NCBI GenBank assembly: GCA_022385805.1
Contig: MU277691.1
Location: 59,366-123,365, forward strand
Reading direction: 5' to 3'
DNA: 64,000 nucleotides
Source of the DNA: Pilatotrama ljubarskyi
Lineage: Eukaryota; Basidiomycota; Agaricomycetes; Polyporales; Polyporaceae
Shown: positions 22,201-32,745 of the stretch, piece by piece
Numbering within the stretch: position 1 is the first letter of the stretch
How the letters are laid out: each line of letters begins with the position of its first letter
The notes under the pieces: model-generated
What the model saw: only the letters and a program-made list of their open reading frames with translations
The model's database searches: none
Told to the model about the DNA's origin: nothing
Made by a program: the position numbers and the translations under genes

Positions 22201-23580
22201 TTGAGCTCAGCCTCGAGATACTCTCGAAGAATCGCAACGTCGAGCCAAATGAACGGCTTCTTCTCTGTAGGAGTCTTTTTTACTTCTGCCTTGGTCCCGG
22301 TACATTGCGCGGCGTAATGCCCCTCTTGTCCGCAAATGCGGCATGCAGTGCGACTCCCTTCTTGATGGAACACGTCTTCACGCAACACACGGAAATGCGG
22401 CTCGTGCGTTGCAAGAGATAGCATGATGAGGTCGGCATCCTGGTTGCGCATGTAAGCACGCATACATCGAGTGAACAGCGCCCGGGTTACTCACTAAGCC
22501 ATATATAACGTGCCGAGTATTGGGATCGTGCCCAGGGTTGGCGCGCTGACGCCGAATCCAGTCCATGATCTTATGCTCTCCCTCACCAGGGACGCTGGCG
22601 TCCGAAATGATCACTTGAAGCTATGCAGAGCATATTAGTGACGAAGGCCGAGGATTCTCAGGATACACTAACGTCTTTCCAGCCGGGGTCCGTGTTCATC
22701 TTCATCACGACCCAATAACGCAACGACGCCGCCAGCAAATCCATGAAAGGCGTGCCGGGAGTGATAGCGTTACTGTCCCAGGCCTTCTTATTCTTCTCCT
22801 CCTCAGTGAGGGTCTTGCCCATAGCTGTGCGTTGAATGTGTCAAGCCAAATGCCGCACAGTCACGACGATGGGCTCACCTTCCCAGAGCGCTATAGACTC
22901 CTTACGCGCTTCCTCCTTCTCCTTCGCCTCCTGCGCTGAGCGGAAACGACGTGACCGTTGCTGATTCATCTTGGCACGCGGTGCAACACCATCTGTGGCG
23001 TGTAAGAGGCCACACTTGTCACAAGCACAGATTCTACTCACCAATGGCCATGAAGAGGAGCTTTCGAGGGCGTACCATGTTGACGACACGTTCGGTGTAG
23101 TTGAAAATCTCAATCATCATCTCTTCCTCAGTCTCTGGGGCAGGCTAAAAGATGGCCATTAGTTCCATTGCAACAACGGGGCGACGGGCCTTCGCTTTAC
23201 CTTGCCCTCAGGGTGGGTACATGGATGTACCTGCGAGAAAGTCAGAACACAAACGCACACAGACACGGTTGGGCTGCAACACTCACGATACCGTTCATAT
23301 CCAAGTACAGATTGTCGAACTCGACTCCGTTGGGGTTTGGGTCCGTCATATTGACAGGAACCGAGACTTCGTTGCCCTCAGCATCCGGTACTTTGGTTTC
23401 CTCCGCCTCTATGACGGGAAGAACTGTCGACGGGTGGTCAGCAGAGTCGTACTCAGGGTGGAATGTCATTGCGCACTAATTTTTGGGTACTTTTTGCTGA
23501 GCCAGCGGAAGAGGGCCGGAACACCCTGAAAGCTGCTGTAAGTACTGCACGTCTTACCACAAGCACGAAGATCTCACCAT
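19241..23580 (-). CDS. RAT1: Rat1/Xrn2 nuclear 5'-3' exoribonuclease
   Basis: The nuclear 5'-3' exonuclease that ends Pol II transcription and trims rRNA and snoRNA. The first coding exon is only the ATG (23578-23580), followed by gtgagatc...tttcag and then [15 protein letters not shown]. Recognisable blocks are [72 protein letters not shown], the zinc knuckle [30 protein letters not shown] and [12 protein letters not shown]. All acidic active-site positions I can place are present. A long disordered insert (about 21000-21850) contains DADADADAD and acidic runs. The C-terminus is unusually rich in RGG, GGY and SQGGY units. It is head-to-head with the eIF2B delta gene. A 44-nt intron near 21900-21945 is the least certain join. 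Confidence 0.93.
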
Positions 23581-23941
23581 GGTTGTGTTCGACCTATATC
23601 AAGTAAAAGTGGGAAGGAAAGAGGGAGCAGAACAGGATCTGCACTCGGGACGATAGCGTGGTCGTTTGGTAGACGGTGGATTGAGAGGTGTCTGTTTGCG
23701 TCGCGCTTGGTCGCTCTGCGCGGGGGCGCCACCGCTGAGGTAAGCCTGCGGTAACAAGAAAACGAGCGCCTGCCCCGCCCCCGGCGGCAGCGGGCCGCCG
23801 CGAGCTCAGCCACAAACGCATCTATGGGCGCTTGTCTGCCTGACTCGATCCCAAAAGCTGCAGCTCGCTTGTAGAACTCCTCCAACAAGCTACGCCGCGC
23901 TTTCTGCCCTCTCCATCCCTCCGCAAATTACAGCAAAAATC
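23581..23941. promoter_or_regulatory. Shared divergent promoter of RAT1 and GCD2
   Basis: A 361-bp interval separates the two start codons, which face away from each other. A minus-strand ORF crosses it, but its sequence is low-complexity in its middle and I take it as leader. I see no clear TATA box. Confidence 0.6.
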
Positions 23942-25668
23942 ATGGTCCCAGGGCCGATCCTAGAAGTACATCCTCCGAATGGTCCTCCCAGCGGAGAGCC
24001 CTCCACTGGTCAGCAGAAATCGCAAAAGGCGATGTGAGTCCGTGGATCATGATCATGTACCGGTTGTGGCTAAGTAGTCTTGGTGTGCAGGACCAAGGCG
24101 GAGCGGCGCGAGCTGCAGGAAAGACAGCGCGCTGCCAAAGCCGCCAAAAGTGCCGCTAGTGGAGTCAACGGCAAGCCTGCTGGAAAGTCCAAGGATCAGG
24201 CTGCATCCGCGGGAGGCACACCGAAACAGAAACCCAGTCGTGCCGCCGAACCTCAGGCAAAATCTGTCGCCCCTGCTGGAGCAAGAGCTGCTGAGAAGGC
24301 AAAGGCCGGTCAGGCATCCGTTGCGACCGACTCTATGGCGAAGAATCAGGCCCGTGGCCTCCTCATTTTCTCGCACTTTGGCCTGCCGAAGCCTGTGAGC
24401 GCGGCAAAGGGCGACATCCATCCCGCTATTGCCAGGCTCGCTCTGCAATTCTCCGCCTTCAAGATCACCGGTGCGAATGCACGCTGTATAGCTACTTTGA
24501 CTGCATTTAAAACTGTACGTTTCATGGGTTCGAATTTAACGCTACCGCTGAGCCATCGCTGCAGGTGATCCAAGACTATGTTACGCCACCGAACCATACC
24601 CTCTCCCGCCACCTGATGACCTACCTTTCTCCTCAAATCAGTCATCTTGTCGCTGCCCGACCGATGTCGGTGACGATGGGTAATGCTATCCGTCAACTCA
24701 AGCTGGACATCAGTGGGACAGACTTCGACCTTCCCGAGCAGGACGTGAGTGACCAGTTCCATGATTCTAGCACACTCGACCGCTCAATTGTGACCTACCT
24801 AGGCGAAGGATGCTCTCTGCCGCAAAATCGATACGTACATCCGTGAGCGAATCATCATTGCGGATCAAGTCATCCAAGAGACTGCGGGGAATAAGATCAA
24901 GGACGGAGATGTTATCCTGACATATGCAAGGTACCGTGTGTTCATGCGGGGCTTCGGCCTAGCTGACTTATGCATGATCTAGGTCATCCGTCGTGGAGAA
25001 AGTACTGCTCGAAGCGCACGCATCCGGCCGGAACTTCTCAGTTATTGTCGTCGACTCAAGACCGATGCTCGAGGGTGAGTTGTACCGGATCTGGCCTTGT
25101 GTAAAGTCTGCGATGAGTCTGATGTTGTGGTGACATCAAGGGAAACGGCTGGTCGCCGTGTTGTCCGAGGCTGGCATCCAATGCACATATCTCCTGCTTC
25201 CCGCACTCGGCTCTGTCATGAGCGAGGTGTCCACTGTCCTCGTCGGCGCCCACTCTATACACACCAACGGCGCTGTGTACTCCCGTGCCGGCACCGCCCT
25301 GGTAGCGATGATGGCAAAGCGACATTCTGTACCGGTCGTCGTCTGCTGCGAGACGTACAAGTTCTCGGAGACCATCCAATTGGACAGCTTTACAAAGAAT
25401 GAGCTCGGTGAGGAGTCTCTCACCTGAGTCGCGGTGATTTCGCTGACGCCTGGCCCGTCTAGCCCCAGTCGGAGATCTCTTCTCATCGTTTCCCAACAAC
25501 AAACCTCGGGAGTCCCTGACGCTCGAGAACAAGCCGAACCTCGAGATCCTCAATCCCCTCTATGACCTCACACCACCGACCTGCATCACCGCTGTCGTCA
25601 CTGAAGTGGGCGTGATTCCCCCCAACTCGATCAGCTCGATACCCGTCGCCCTCGGCCGGCTGCTCTGA
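23942..25668 (+). CDS. GCD2: Translation initiation factor eIF2B, delta subunit
   Basis: Regulatory subunit of the guanine nucleotide exchange factor that recharges eIF2. About seven exons. The N-terminus MVPGPILEVHPPNGPPSGE and a Lys/Ala-rich linker (TKAERRELQERQRAAKAAK) precede the IF-2B fold: LLIFSHFGLPKP, HPAIARLALQFSAFKITGANARC, VIQDYVTPPNHTLSRHL, then ILTYARSSVVEKVLLEA, FSVIVVDSRPMLEG, CTYLLLPALGSVMSEVSTVL, VGAHSIHTNGAVYSRAGTA, PVVVCCETYKFSETIQ and NPLYDLTPPTCITAVVTEVG. These last blocks are diagnostic for the alpha/beta/delta family, and the long basic N-terminal extension marks delta. The stop is at 25666-25668, and the protein is about 460 residues. Confidence 0.93.
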
Positions 25669-26065
25669 ACTGTCCCTGGTCATCTCTGCTCGTCGCGTCG
25701 CTTTCGTCATAGTCTTTGCGCCCATCGACCCCGTATGCATCTCGCTCGCATCACCCTGCATCGCACCCGCAACTGCATCCGCATATTCCTTCCTATTGAG
25801 TTATTCGATTCCCATCTCATCCTATGCACGTCGCCCTTCTCCTTTTCTCACTCAGCTGTAGCTCGCCGTCGGCTTCGCATAGCTTAGGTATACTAGTGGA
25901 CAAAGATCGTTACGTAGTCAAGAAGTGAATGTACAAGCTGTGTAACACTAGATCTTCTAAAGCAGCCTTGGTCGGCATCTCGCACACTGAAGGTTGGAAT
26001 GGGCCATGGGATTATGTATGACATTAATCTATGACAATCGCCTATTCTACGTGAGTGGTGAGTAA
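25669..26065. other. Convergent 3' interval between GCD2 and MTP18
   Basis: About 400 bp holding the 3' regions of two converging genes. A minus-strand ORF at 25483-25761 is an antisense shadow of GCD2. Nothing else is visible. Confidence 0.5.
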
Positions 26066-26836
26066 TTAGAGTTCAGACTTGCCAGAGCTCTGCGAACGGG
26101 CGATCTGCTTCTCAATCCACTCGAACGCGATATCCGTGACGTGCTCTACTGGCTTGTCATAGAGGTACGGCAGCACGGGGATGATCGCTAGACCTGTTAC
26201 AGTGGGGCCCCAGCTCTTCACCTTCGGGTTCTGGACGTTCACGAAGGCCTTCTTGGCTTGCTTCACTGCGGTATGGATCGTGAAGGCTGGAAGGGCCCTA
26301 GAGTCGGCAACGAGTCAACGTCCGGACAGCGATAATCCTCCGAAAGGACATACATCGAAGCGACCGACTGGAAGACAGCCCGTTTGACAGCGACCATCGA
26401 AAGGCGAGTTGGCTCCGACAAATGTGCGGCCTCAAGAGCGCTCGGGCCACGGCGATGTGCCTTGTACGTCTCGTATCCGACGTCTCTGCATATGGCACCG
26501 TGATATGAGGACACACCGAAATGACCGGGAGCACATGCTACACTCACCCGACTAGATAGAGCCACGATACACCGTATGCTGCCGTCACGATAGCGGGATG
26601 TACAACGGGACGGAATGCTTCGCCGACATCACTGGTCTGACATGAATCTATCGTAGCTGCGACTGTGACGTCCCGCTCGAGCTTACATAGGCGATATATC
26701 TGTGTCCCGCGCGGAGTGCAGTCCTCAGCCGGGCACCGTAAGCCATGTATCGGAGGTCCGAGTCTGTCGAGTCGACATTCTTGTCAGCGAGGGTGTCCAG
26801 CTTCTGCTCTGCCTTCTCCTTGAGGGGTTCGGACAT
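26066..26836 (-). CDS. MTP18: MTP18/MTFP1 mitochondrial fission process protein
   Basis: An inner mitochondrial membrane protein of the MTP18 family, which affects mitochondrial division. Exon 1 (start 26836) reads MSEPLKEKAEQKLDTLADKN through TDSDLRYMAYGARLRTALRAG. The middle exons give YIAYTSDVGEAFRPVVHPAI, YGVSWLYLVGDVGYETYKAH, and ALEAAHLSEPTRLSMVAVKR with FQSVASM. The last exon gives ALPAFTIHTAVKQAKKAF, WGPTVTGLAIIPVLPYLYDK and EHVTDIAFEWIEKQ, with stop 26066-26068. The pattern RYxAYxxRxxTxxxxxxRYxAYTSDVGEAFRP is the family signature. Starts diverge from the forkhead gene with 221 bp between them. Confidence 0.9.
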
Positions 26837-27057
26837 GGCGGTACAAGTCAGGTGGACGAGAGAAAACGGAACAAGAACGTGCGAGGCGCGAGCGGTGGTG
26901 GTGGCGGAAGAGAAGACAAAGCCGAATCGGTGTGATCGGGAGGGCGCCGGGAAGCGCCGGGCGGTGGATGGAAGTGGATGGAGCGGAGAGGGCAGGGCGT
27001 CTCTTGAACAGAACGTGCTCGGTCACCTCCAACGCCTCCGCCCAGCCCTGCCCCGCA

Positions 27058-29218
27058 ATGGCCACAGCTGCCCCCGTCATCCTCCAAGATACCCCCCACG
27101 ACGCCGTCTTTCCACCGCCAGATGCCCAGAACATCCCCCAGGACAAGATCAGCGCCTACTACAGCCTCGTCTTCCCCAACTTTGTCTACTATCTGCAGAC
27201 TCTCAATGTCACCATTGGCCGCCGATGTGTTCCAGCGAACACGGCCTCCACCTCCGACAACCCTCAGGTCGACGTCGACCTCGGACCGCTGAAGAGCGTG
27301 TCCCGGCTTCACGCCAAGATAGAATATGATGAAGAGGAGGAGCGATTTGTTCTCATCGTCATCGGCCGGAACGGAGCCTGGGTAGACGGCGTATGGTCAG
27401 GGAGTGGCAGCAAGGTCCCTTTGGGCGATAGGTACGCGTTGCGGCCTCTTCCTCCCTGCATCATGTACTCACCGTGTGTACAGGGCGCAGATTCAGATTG
27501 CATCGAGAACATTTTTCTTCGTACTACCGCCATCGCCCCCTCCGGAGGACTCTCCTTCGCCCAGCTCGCAATCTTCAGGCAACCGAGCACGCTCCCCCTC
27601 GGTCGACATCACGAGCTATTCTCCGCCTTCTTCCCTACCCTCTGAATCACCCCCGCCAGCCAATATTCCTGCCGCAGCACCGAAGATACCGCCATTGCCG
27701 GAAGTTTCACTTCCAAACTCCAATGCCATCCCTCATCTCAAGTCGAACTCGAAGAAGCGCAAGAAGTCCGACGCACCACCTCCCCCTCTACCTCCGCCCG
27801 AGGTTATGCCACCGAAGCCGCCTTTAACTTATGCACAATTGTGTTATCGTGCTATCAAGGCCCTCGGAGGGAAGGCTTCATTGCAGGAGATTTGCCAGTG
27901 GATCAAGGACACGTACGATTGGTACAAGTACTGTAGCAAAGACTGGGAGGTCAGTCCGCGGTTTGTCTCACATACAGGTTGTGGCGCTGATTTGAGCTTG
28001 CAGAGCTCCGTCCGACACAACCTGTCGTCGAATGCGGGTTTCAAGAAATTGCTACGGGGTAAGGACGAGAAGGGCAAAGGCGCGCTCTGGATGGTCGATG
28101 CTGCCCATGAGCATGCATTTGAAGAACTCGATGCGCGGAAGCAGAGTACCCTTGGGGCTGGCGGAGGCAAAGATGGCAAGATCAGTGGGAAGAAGGGCAA
28201 GGCTGTCGTTCCTCTAGAGCCTCCATTGAAGCGAAGCGTGAAGGGCGAGGCCAAGGGACTCCCGCTGCCGCCCCCACTCACGTCGACGCCACTTGCCATG
28301 AAGTCGACCAATCCGACGTTTCCTCCTGCCGCTGCTTCCTCCTCTATGCCCCCTCCTCTCGCCGCGACATCCGCACATGCACCTGTGAAGACAGAGCCAG
28401 TTTCCGCAACACATATACCTCCACCACCTTTGCAGACTCAGGCGTCTTCTCCCGCTACTGCGCCGGCCCCATCGCAGTCTCCTGCTTCAGGCGCGCCAAC
28501 TCCCGGTCAGTCGACGAGTAATGTGGCGCCACAGCAAGCGTCCCCTCCGTCCAGCTCTGCAGCATCTTCTAGTGCACCGTTCCCGACCATCCCGGCCTCC
28601 GTGCGAATACCCATAACTGTAGGCCCTGTCCCACCCTCCAACTCCGCCGGCGGCGCATCTTCCTCTCCTCCCAAGCCGATCGTATTGCACGAGAACACGC
28701 TCATCCTGAACCCCGAGATCTTCTCCCACCTCACGCCGCAGCACCTGCAGGACCTCGAGGCGCTCGGTGCCCAGAAGGCGCTTGAGATCCTCCAGGCGTA
28801 CATTGTGCGCTACTACAAGGAGAAGCTCAAGGCCGAAGGTGGACGGGGACGCGGCAGAGGCCGCCCCCGACGAGGCCGCGGCGGCGCAGGGCCGGGCCGC
28901 GGCTCGACCCCAGCAGGTTCGACTGCGCGAGCGGACACGCCTTCGACCGGTCCGTTCACGACTGCACCTCTACCACCGCGTGTACCGAAGCCCACGTCTG
29001 CTTCTGTCCCGCCACCGGAAAGCCAGACGCCTTCGAGCGCTACCGACAGCGCGCAGGCTACTCCGGGCGCCGCCACGCCTGCGGCGTCTTCGCAGCCGCC
29101 TGCAGACGCACCTTCTCCGATCGTTGTTATAGACGACGATGACTCCGCGCCGGAGCAGGAGCACGTCGCGAAGCGCCGACGGCTGGACGAGCCAGTCATC
29201 GACCTCACGAGCTCGTAG
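27058..29218 (+). CDS. FHA-forkhead transcription factor (Fhl1/Fkh type)
   Basis: A DNA-binding regulator with an FHA domain followed by a forkhead domain, the layout of yeast Fhl1 and Fkh1/2. The FHA part (about residues 40-130) shows VTIGRR, VDLGPLKSVSRLHAKIEYDE (the S-R-x-H core) and RNGAWVDGVWSGSG. An intron with donor gtacgc near 27433 leads to QIQIASRTFFFVLP. The forkhead domain starts PPLTYAQLCYRAIKALGGK and holds the recognition helix WESSVRHNLSSNAGFKKLL across a second intron (about 27949-28003). The C-terminal half is Pro/Ser/Ala-rich and carries an AT-hook-like GRGRGRPRRGRGG near 28840. The length of about 680 residues fits. Which of the two yeast lineages it belongs to needs a tree; Fhl1 controls ribosomal protein genes. 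Confidence 0.88.
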
Positions 29219-29663
29219 CAGTGTGGGCTGGGGACGTGCGCACGTTTGTGGGACGTTCGTTCGTTCATACGTACCTCATCATTCCCGGTGAGCGCCGAGT
29301 ATGTTATGACATAGACTTCTCCGCTTCCATGGCTTGTCATCCTAGCATGTGTACTGTCCTACATCTCCGTCATGCATCGCGCTCCGATCCGGAGACATGC
29401 ACGCACATTGTACAGTCCAGAGCACGTACGATAGGTATAGCATTACTACGAGTATAGTTGTGGTGGTATCATACAGTAAGGGATGTCATTAATGTCAGCG
29501 GCAATTCATGGAAACCCCCAGCAACCGTTCTTCCCCATCAGTCAGTACTATCTCCGTCGTGACCGCGGACAGATAGAGAGCCATCTGCGTGTCGATCGAT
29601 CCCAGGAAAGCGGGATTGCCAGTGCTCACTGCTCGCACACGTTCGCGGCGCGTACGGTGGCTT
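29219..29663. other. Convergent 3' interval
   Basis: About 445 bp between two converging stops, with no ORF that I can support. It includes the 3' UTR of the forkhead gene. Confidence 0.5.
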
Positions 29664-31074
29664 TCACATGAGCGGAGGTGGAGCCGCCCCCGAGAGGTCC
29701 TTGACGGCCTGGTACAACCGCGTGCGCTGCTCATGCGGGGGTCGGTCAGCACGTCGTCGACGTCCGGCGGCGCTGCGCCATCCCAGCCTACAGTAACTGA
29801 CCAGTATCACATCGTATTTGAGCGAGTCCTTGTGCTCCTCAATCTCCTCGAACGCGCCGACCAGCCCAAGCGAGCGCGGGACCATGTGCGCTAGCGTCAG
29901 TGCGACCGTCGAGGGGGCTCTGCCCAGATCGCCGTCGCCCAGCCCGTCGCTCTCTCTTGCGCATTGGACCATCGTCGTGGCTCCTGTGTCGGTGCGGCGG
30001 CGGCCGCCGCCGCCGCCCCCGCTTCGGCTGCCGTTTCTGTGGCTGGAGACGACCCGGATACGAGGAGCAGACGGTCATCGAAAGCGGGAAGAGGCGCGAG
30101 GGACTCAGGCCGTATCACGGTGTCGCGGCTGCCTTCGGGCTGACTCGGGGGGTCATCATCCGTACCCAAAAGTGGGTAAGGCGTCTCGAAGCCCTCCTGC
30201 GCATCCTCGGACCCGTCAGTGCCAGCCTGATTTTGCGCCGCCTGCGTCTGCCCTGCACGCGACGGGCCTGGCTCCGCGGCGGCCGGGTGGCCGTCGCTAG
30301 CGGGCGAGACGACGTCCATGCTTTCCCCCCGAGCTCCTTGGTTGGCACTGCTCGTGGTGCTGCGAGCGGAGATATACTGAAGAGGGACGGGCGCAGGAGG
30401 TCGAAAGGCGTGCCTCTGTCCGGCCTCTGCGGCGTCCGGCCACCTCACACCCAACACGTATTGTGGCGGCTCTCCCCCCAGGCACGCTGGCGGGACGATG
30501 TACCCTCCTCCAGGAATCGCGCGGAGATCCTGGGCAGGAGGAGCACCAGAAGACGGACAGCCGTGACAGAATGAAGGCGTGGGGACGGGACAGAACGCCC
30601 GTGGGGGGTAGAGGTTGAGGCACGCCAGGTCGCCTTGCAAGCAGACGACGTGGACGTCGGCGAGCACCGGCGAGGCGTAGAGAAAGCTGGACCCGCAGCA
30701 GTGTTCGGGGAGGTCTTGCAGCATCAGGGTGACCAGACCCTCTGCATACATAACACATGAAGTGAGCATCCTTTCGGCTATGGTCCACGTAGCTGCGACG
30801 GAAGAAACGGCATTCACCTGTGGAGACGGTGATCCAGGCGACGTGGATGACGCGGCACATGAGGCAGTTGCTGTACCTAGGGATATTGGGCGGTTGCGTG
30901 TACCACCATACCCGTGATAGGCTTTCTCGATTAGGCGATTTCTGCGAGGTTCAGGGTCCCACCAATGCTCTTCGAGAACAACCAACTCACCAAGTAGTAC
31001 TCCGGCGCACGGGGTGTCGGTACACCACTCGTAGCACGGTATGATTGTGGCGGCTGAGCTTGGGCTTGGGACAT
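29664..31074 (-). CDS. Unrecognised Cys- and Ala/Pro-rich protein, model uncertain
   Basis: I do not recognise this protein. The most likely ATG is at 31074 (MSQAQAQPPQSYRATSG), with a TATATAT run 53 bp upstream. Clear coding pieces on this strand are NCLMCRVIHVAWITVST, then after an intron ending atgcag EGLVTLMLQDLPEHCCGS, a long Pro/Ala/Glu-rich exon, and the end FEEIEEHKDSLKYDVIL joined to RTRLYQAVKDLSGAAPPPLM with stop 29664-29666. Two joins fail. The N-terminal exons do not reach the NCLMCR frame with normal-sized introns, and the frame changes between the Ala run (about 29990-30030) and ARESDGLGDGDLG with no donor-acceptor pair of normal size. Either there is an indel in the GCG-rich tract or my model is wrong. 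Confidence 0.5.
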
Positions 31075-31126
31075 TTTGGAGGGGCAGTACAGGATGGTCA
31101 TCTCGAACGAGTCAGATGGCGAAGCG

Positions 31127-31133
31127 TATATAT
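31127..31133 (-). promoter_or_regulatory. Possible TATA box of the 29664-31074 gene
   Basis: An ATATATA run lies 53 bp before the proposed ATG at 31074, in an otherwise mixed-composition stretch. Confidence 0.4.
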
Positions 31134-31198
31134 TGCAAGGCCGAATAATCAGGCTTCATAACTGAAAGACATTTTGGGGACCACAGAGCTCAGACCAG

Positions 31199-31480
31199 CT
31201 ACAGAATGGCGCCATGACCTTCAACTGCCCAATATCTGTAGGGCGTTGGACGTTGTACAAAAGCGCCAAGCAAGGCAAGGGTTACCATTGCAGCGCACGC
31301 ATCGACAAACGCCCGCTGTATGGCAACCCAATCGCGATGGCCGACATAGACAAGCAAGAAGAAAGCACCGATGATGCCGTAGAGCGGCGAAACAGCACAG
31401 CCCGTCGCGGACAGAAGACCTGCAGCCCAAGAGATGAGATAAAGGGGGCACGAAGGACAGAACACGTACTCTGAGGTCAA
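31199..31480 (-). CDS. Short hydrophobic ORF or relic
   Basis: The reading frame encodes a membrane-like peptide (PLYGIIGAFFLLVYVGHRDW, DACAAMVTLALLGAFVQ). An in-frame ATG about 50 bp upstream (MSSDSGT) is cut off by a TAA. Two 50-bp stretches inside the ORF have perfect intron form (gtacgtg...gctgcag and gtaaccc...ctacag), but splicing them out gives a product that stops soon after. It may be a small membrane protein with an exon I cannot place, a relic, or chance. Confidence 0.25.
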   Translation of the reverse strand: MTSEYVFCPSCPLYLISWAAGLLSATGCAVSPLYGIIGAFFLLVYVGHRDWVAIQRAFVDACAAMVTLALLGAFVQRPTPYRYWAVEGHGAIL

Positions 31481-31540
31481 GGGGCCTTAAGTTCCGGAGT
31501 CAGAAGACATGATGCTTTGCCGCCCGGAAGGCCCAGGACT

Positions 31541-32745
31541 AGATCTTCATCGTGACACGACTGAGCAGAGCTAGAAGAGAAGGGAAGACAGTGGGGAAGC
31601 GTGTGATCTTTATGGTCCGAGTCCTGTGTCTTGCGGTGGACGTGCCACCGTGCGCGCGATAGGGTTCAGCGGCTGAGACCGGGGCGCGCGAATCAAGGCC
31701 ACCGGGCGCAATGGTGCGCACCCACGCTGATTGGGCGGGGAGAGGCAAACTGTAATATTTACGTAGGGACCGGGACGAGTGCGCGCTGATGGAGGAGGCC
31801 GAGGACCATATCGGTATGTTCAGTGCGAAGAACTGGTGGGGCCACACCGAACGGGTCGACGCTCGGTGAGCCGTATCTGGACGATGCAGAGCGTCGAGAG
31901 CGGAGAGCTCATTTCCGCAGTGGGCATGCTCGTAGGCACCGAGGGAGATGACGTTCGGAGGAGCGGTGGTTCTCCAGGGCAGGTGTGCAGGCCAAGTGGG
32001 ATGATCACCGTGCACGACGCGATTCGCTGGTCCAAGCTGATTTCCACGGTGCGAGGGCGGAGGGCCGTGCGAGAGCAACGCTATTTGTCTGGCAGATGAC
32101 TACGGAGGGCGTGGTTGTGCGCTCGAGCAAATTGTGGCCACGGGCGTGTGTGCGCAGGAGGGCGAGAAGCGAAGGCGAACGTGCGTGCAGCATGGCGGCT
32201 GACGGGGAAGAAGCGGTGGCACGGGGGGATGGCGATAGCAGCGTCAGAGACCGAAAGCGGGTTCCCGCGAGGCGTTGCGGGTTGTTGGCGGGACGGGGGG
32301 GTGCTTGGGCGGTGCAGACGCAGGAAGAGCAGGAGAGAGGAAAGGAGCGAGGCGAGCCTGGTGCGCTGTGCGTGCGTCGGGGGGCGGGGGCGGTGCTTTG
32401 TCAGCAGGCGGGCGGGCGTGCGCACGTGGGCGGAGGGGCAGATATCGTCACTCGCCTCTCGCACTCGCTCGTTCTCTCTCTGTCCGAGTCCCAGCCAGGC
32501 CAAACGCAAAACGCACAGTCGCGCGCCCACCACTCGCTGCTCGTCCTCCCTCCCCCGTCCGCCGCGGATATATTCTCGTTTTGGCACGGCAGATCTGCGC
32601 ACAAGAAACGTTGCTCGCACCCGCCTATATCTACTCCCCCTCGCAACTCCCCCGGGGAGCCTTCTCTTTTCTGCCCCTTTCCAGCCCAATCCTCTTTCTC
32701 TTCTCCGCCACGCCCCTCGCTCTCTGCGAACCCTGCCTCCCGTGA
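31541..32745. other. Long upstream region of the Kcs1-like gene
   Basis: About 1.2 kb without a supportable gene. The part from 32450 to the ATG is pyrimidine-rich on the plus strand, as is usual just before fungal transcription and translation starts. Long antisense ORFs here are low-complexity and probably not coding. Confidence 0.5.

Noticed and set aside
23574..23888. 104-codon minus-strand ORF (MLEEFYKRAAAFG...) over the RAT1/GCD2 promoter
   Set aside because: It runs out of frame with RAT1 and most of it is low complexity; better explained as leader sequence.
32081..32689. 202-codon minus-strand ORF upstream of KCS1
   Set aside because: Arg/Leu/Pro-rich low complexity opposite a pyrimidine-rich leader; no splice partner or motif.
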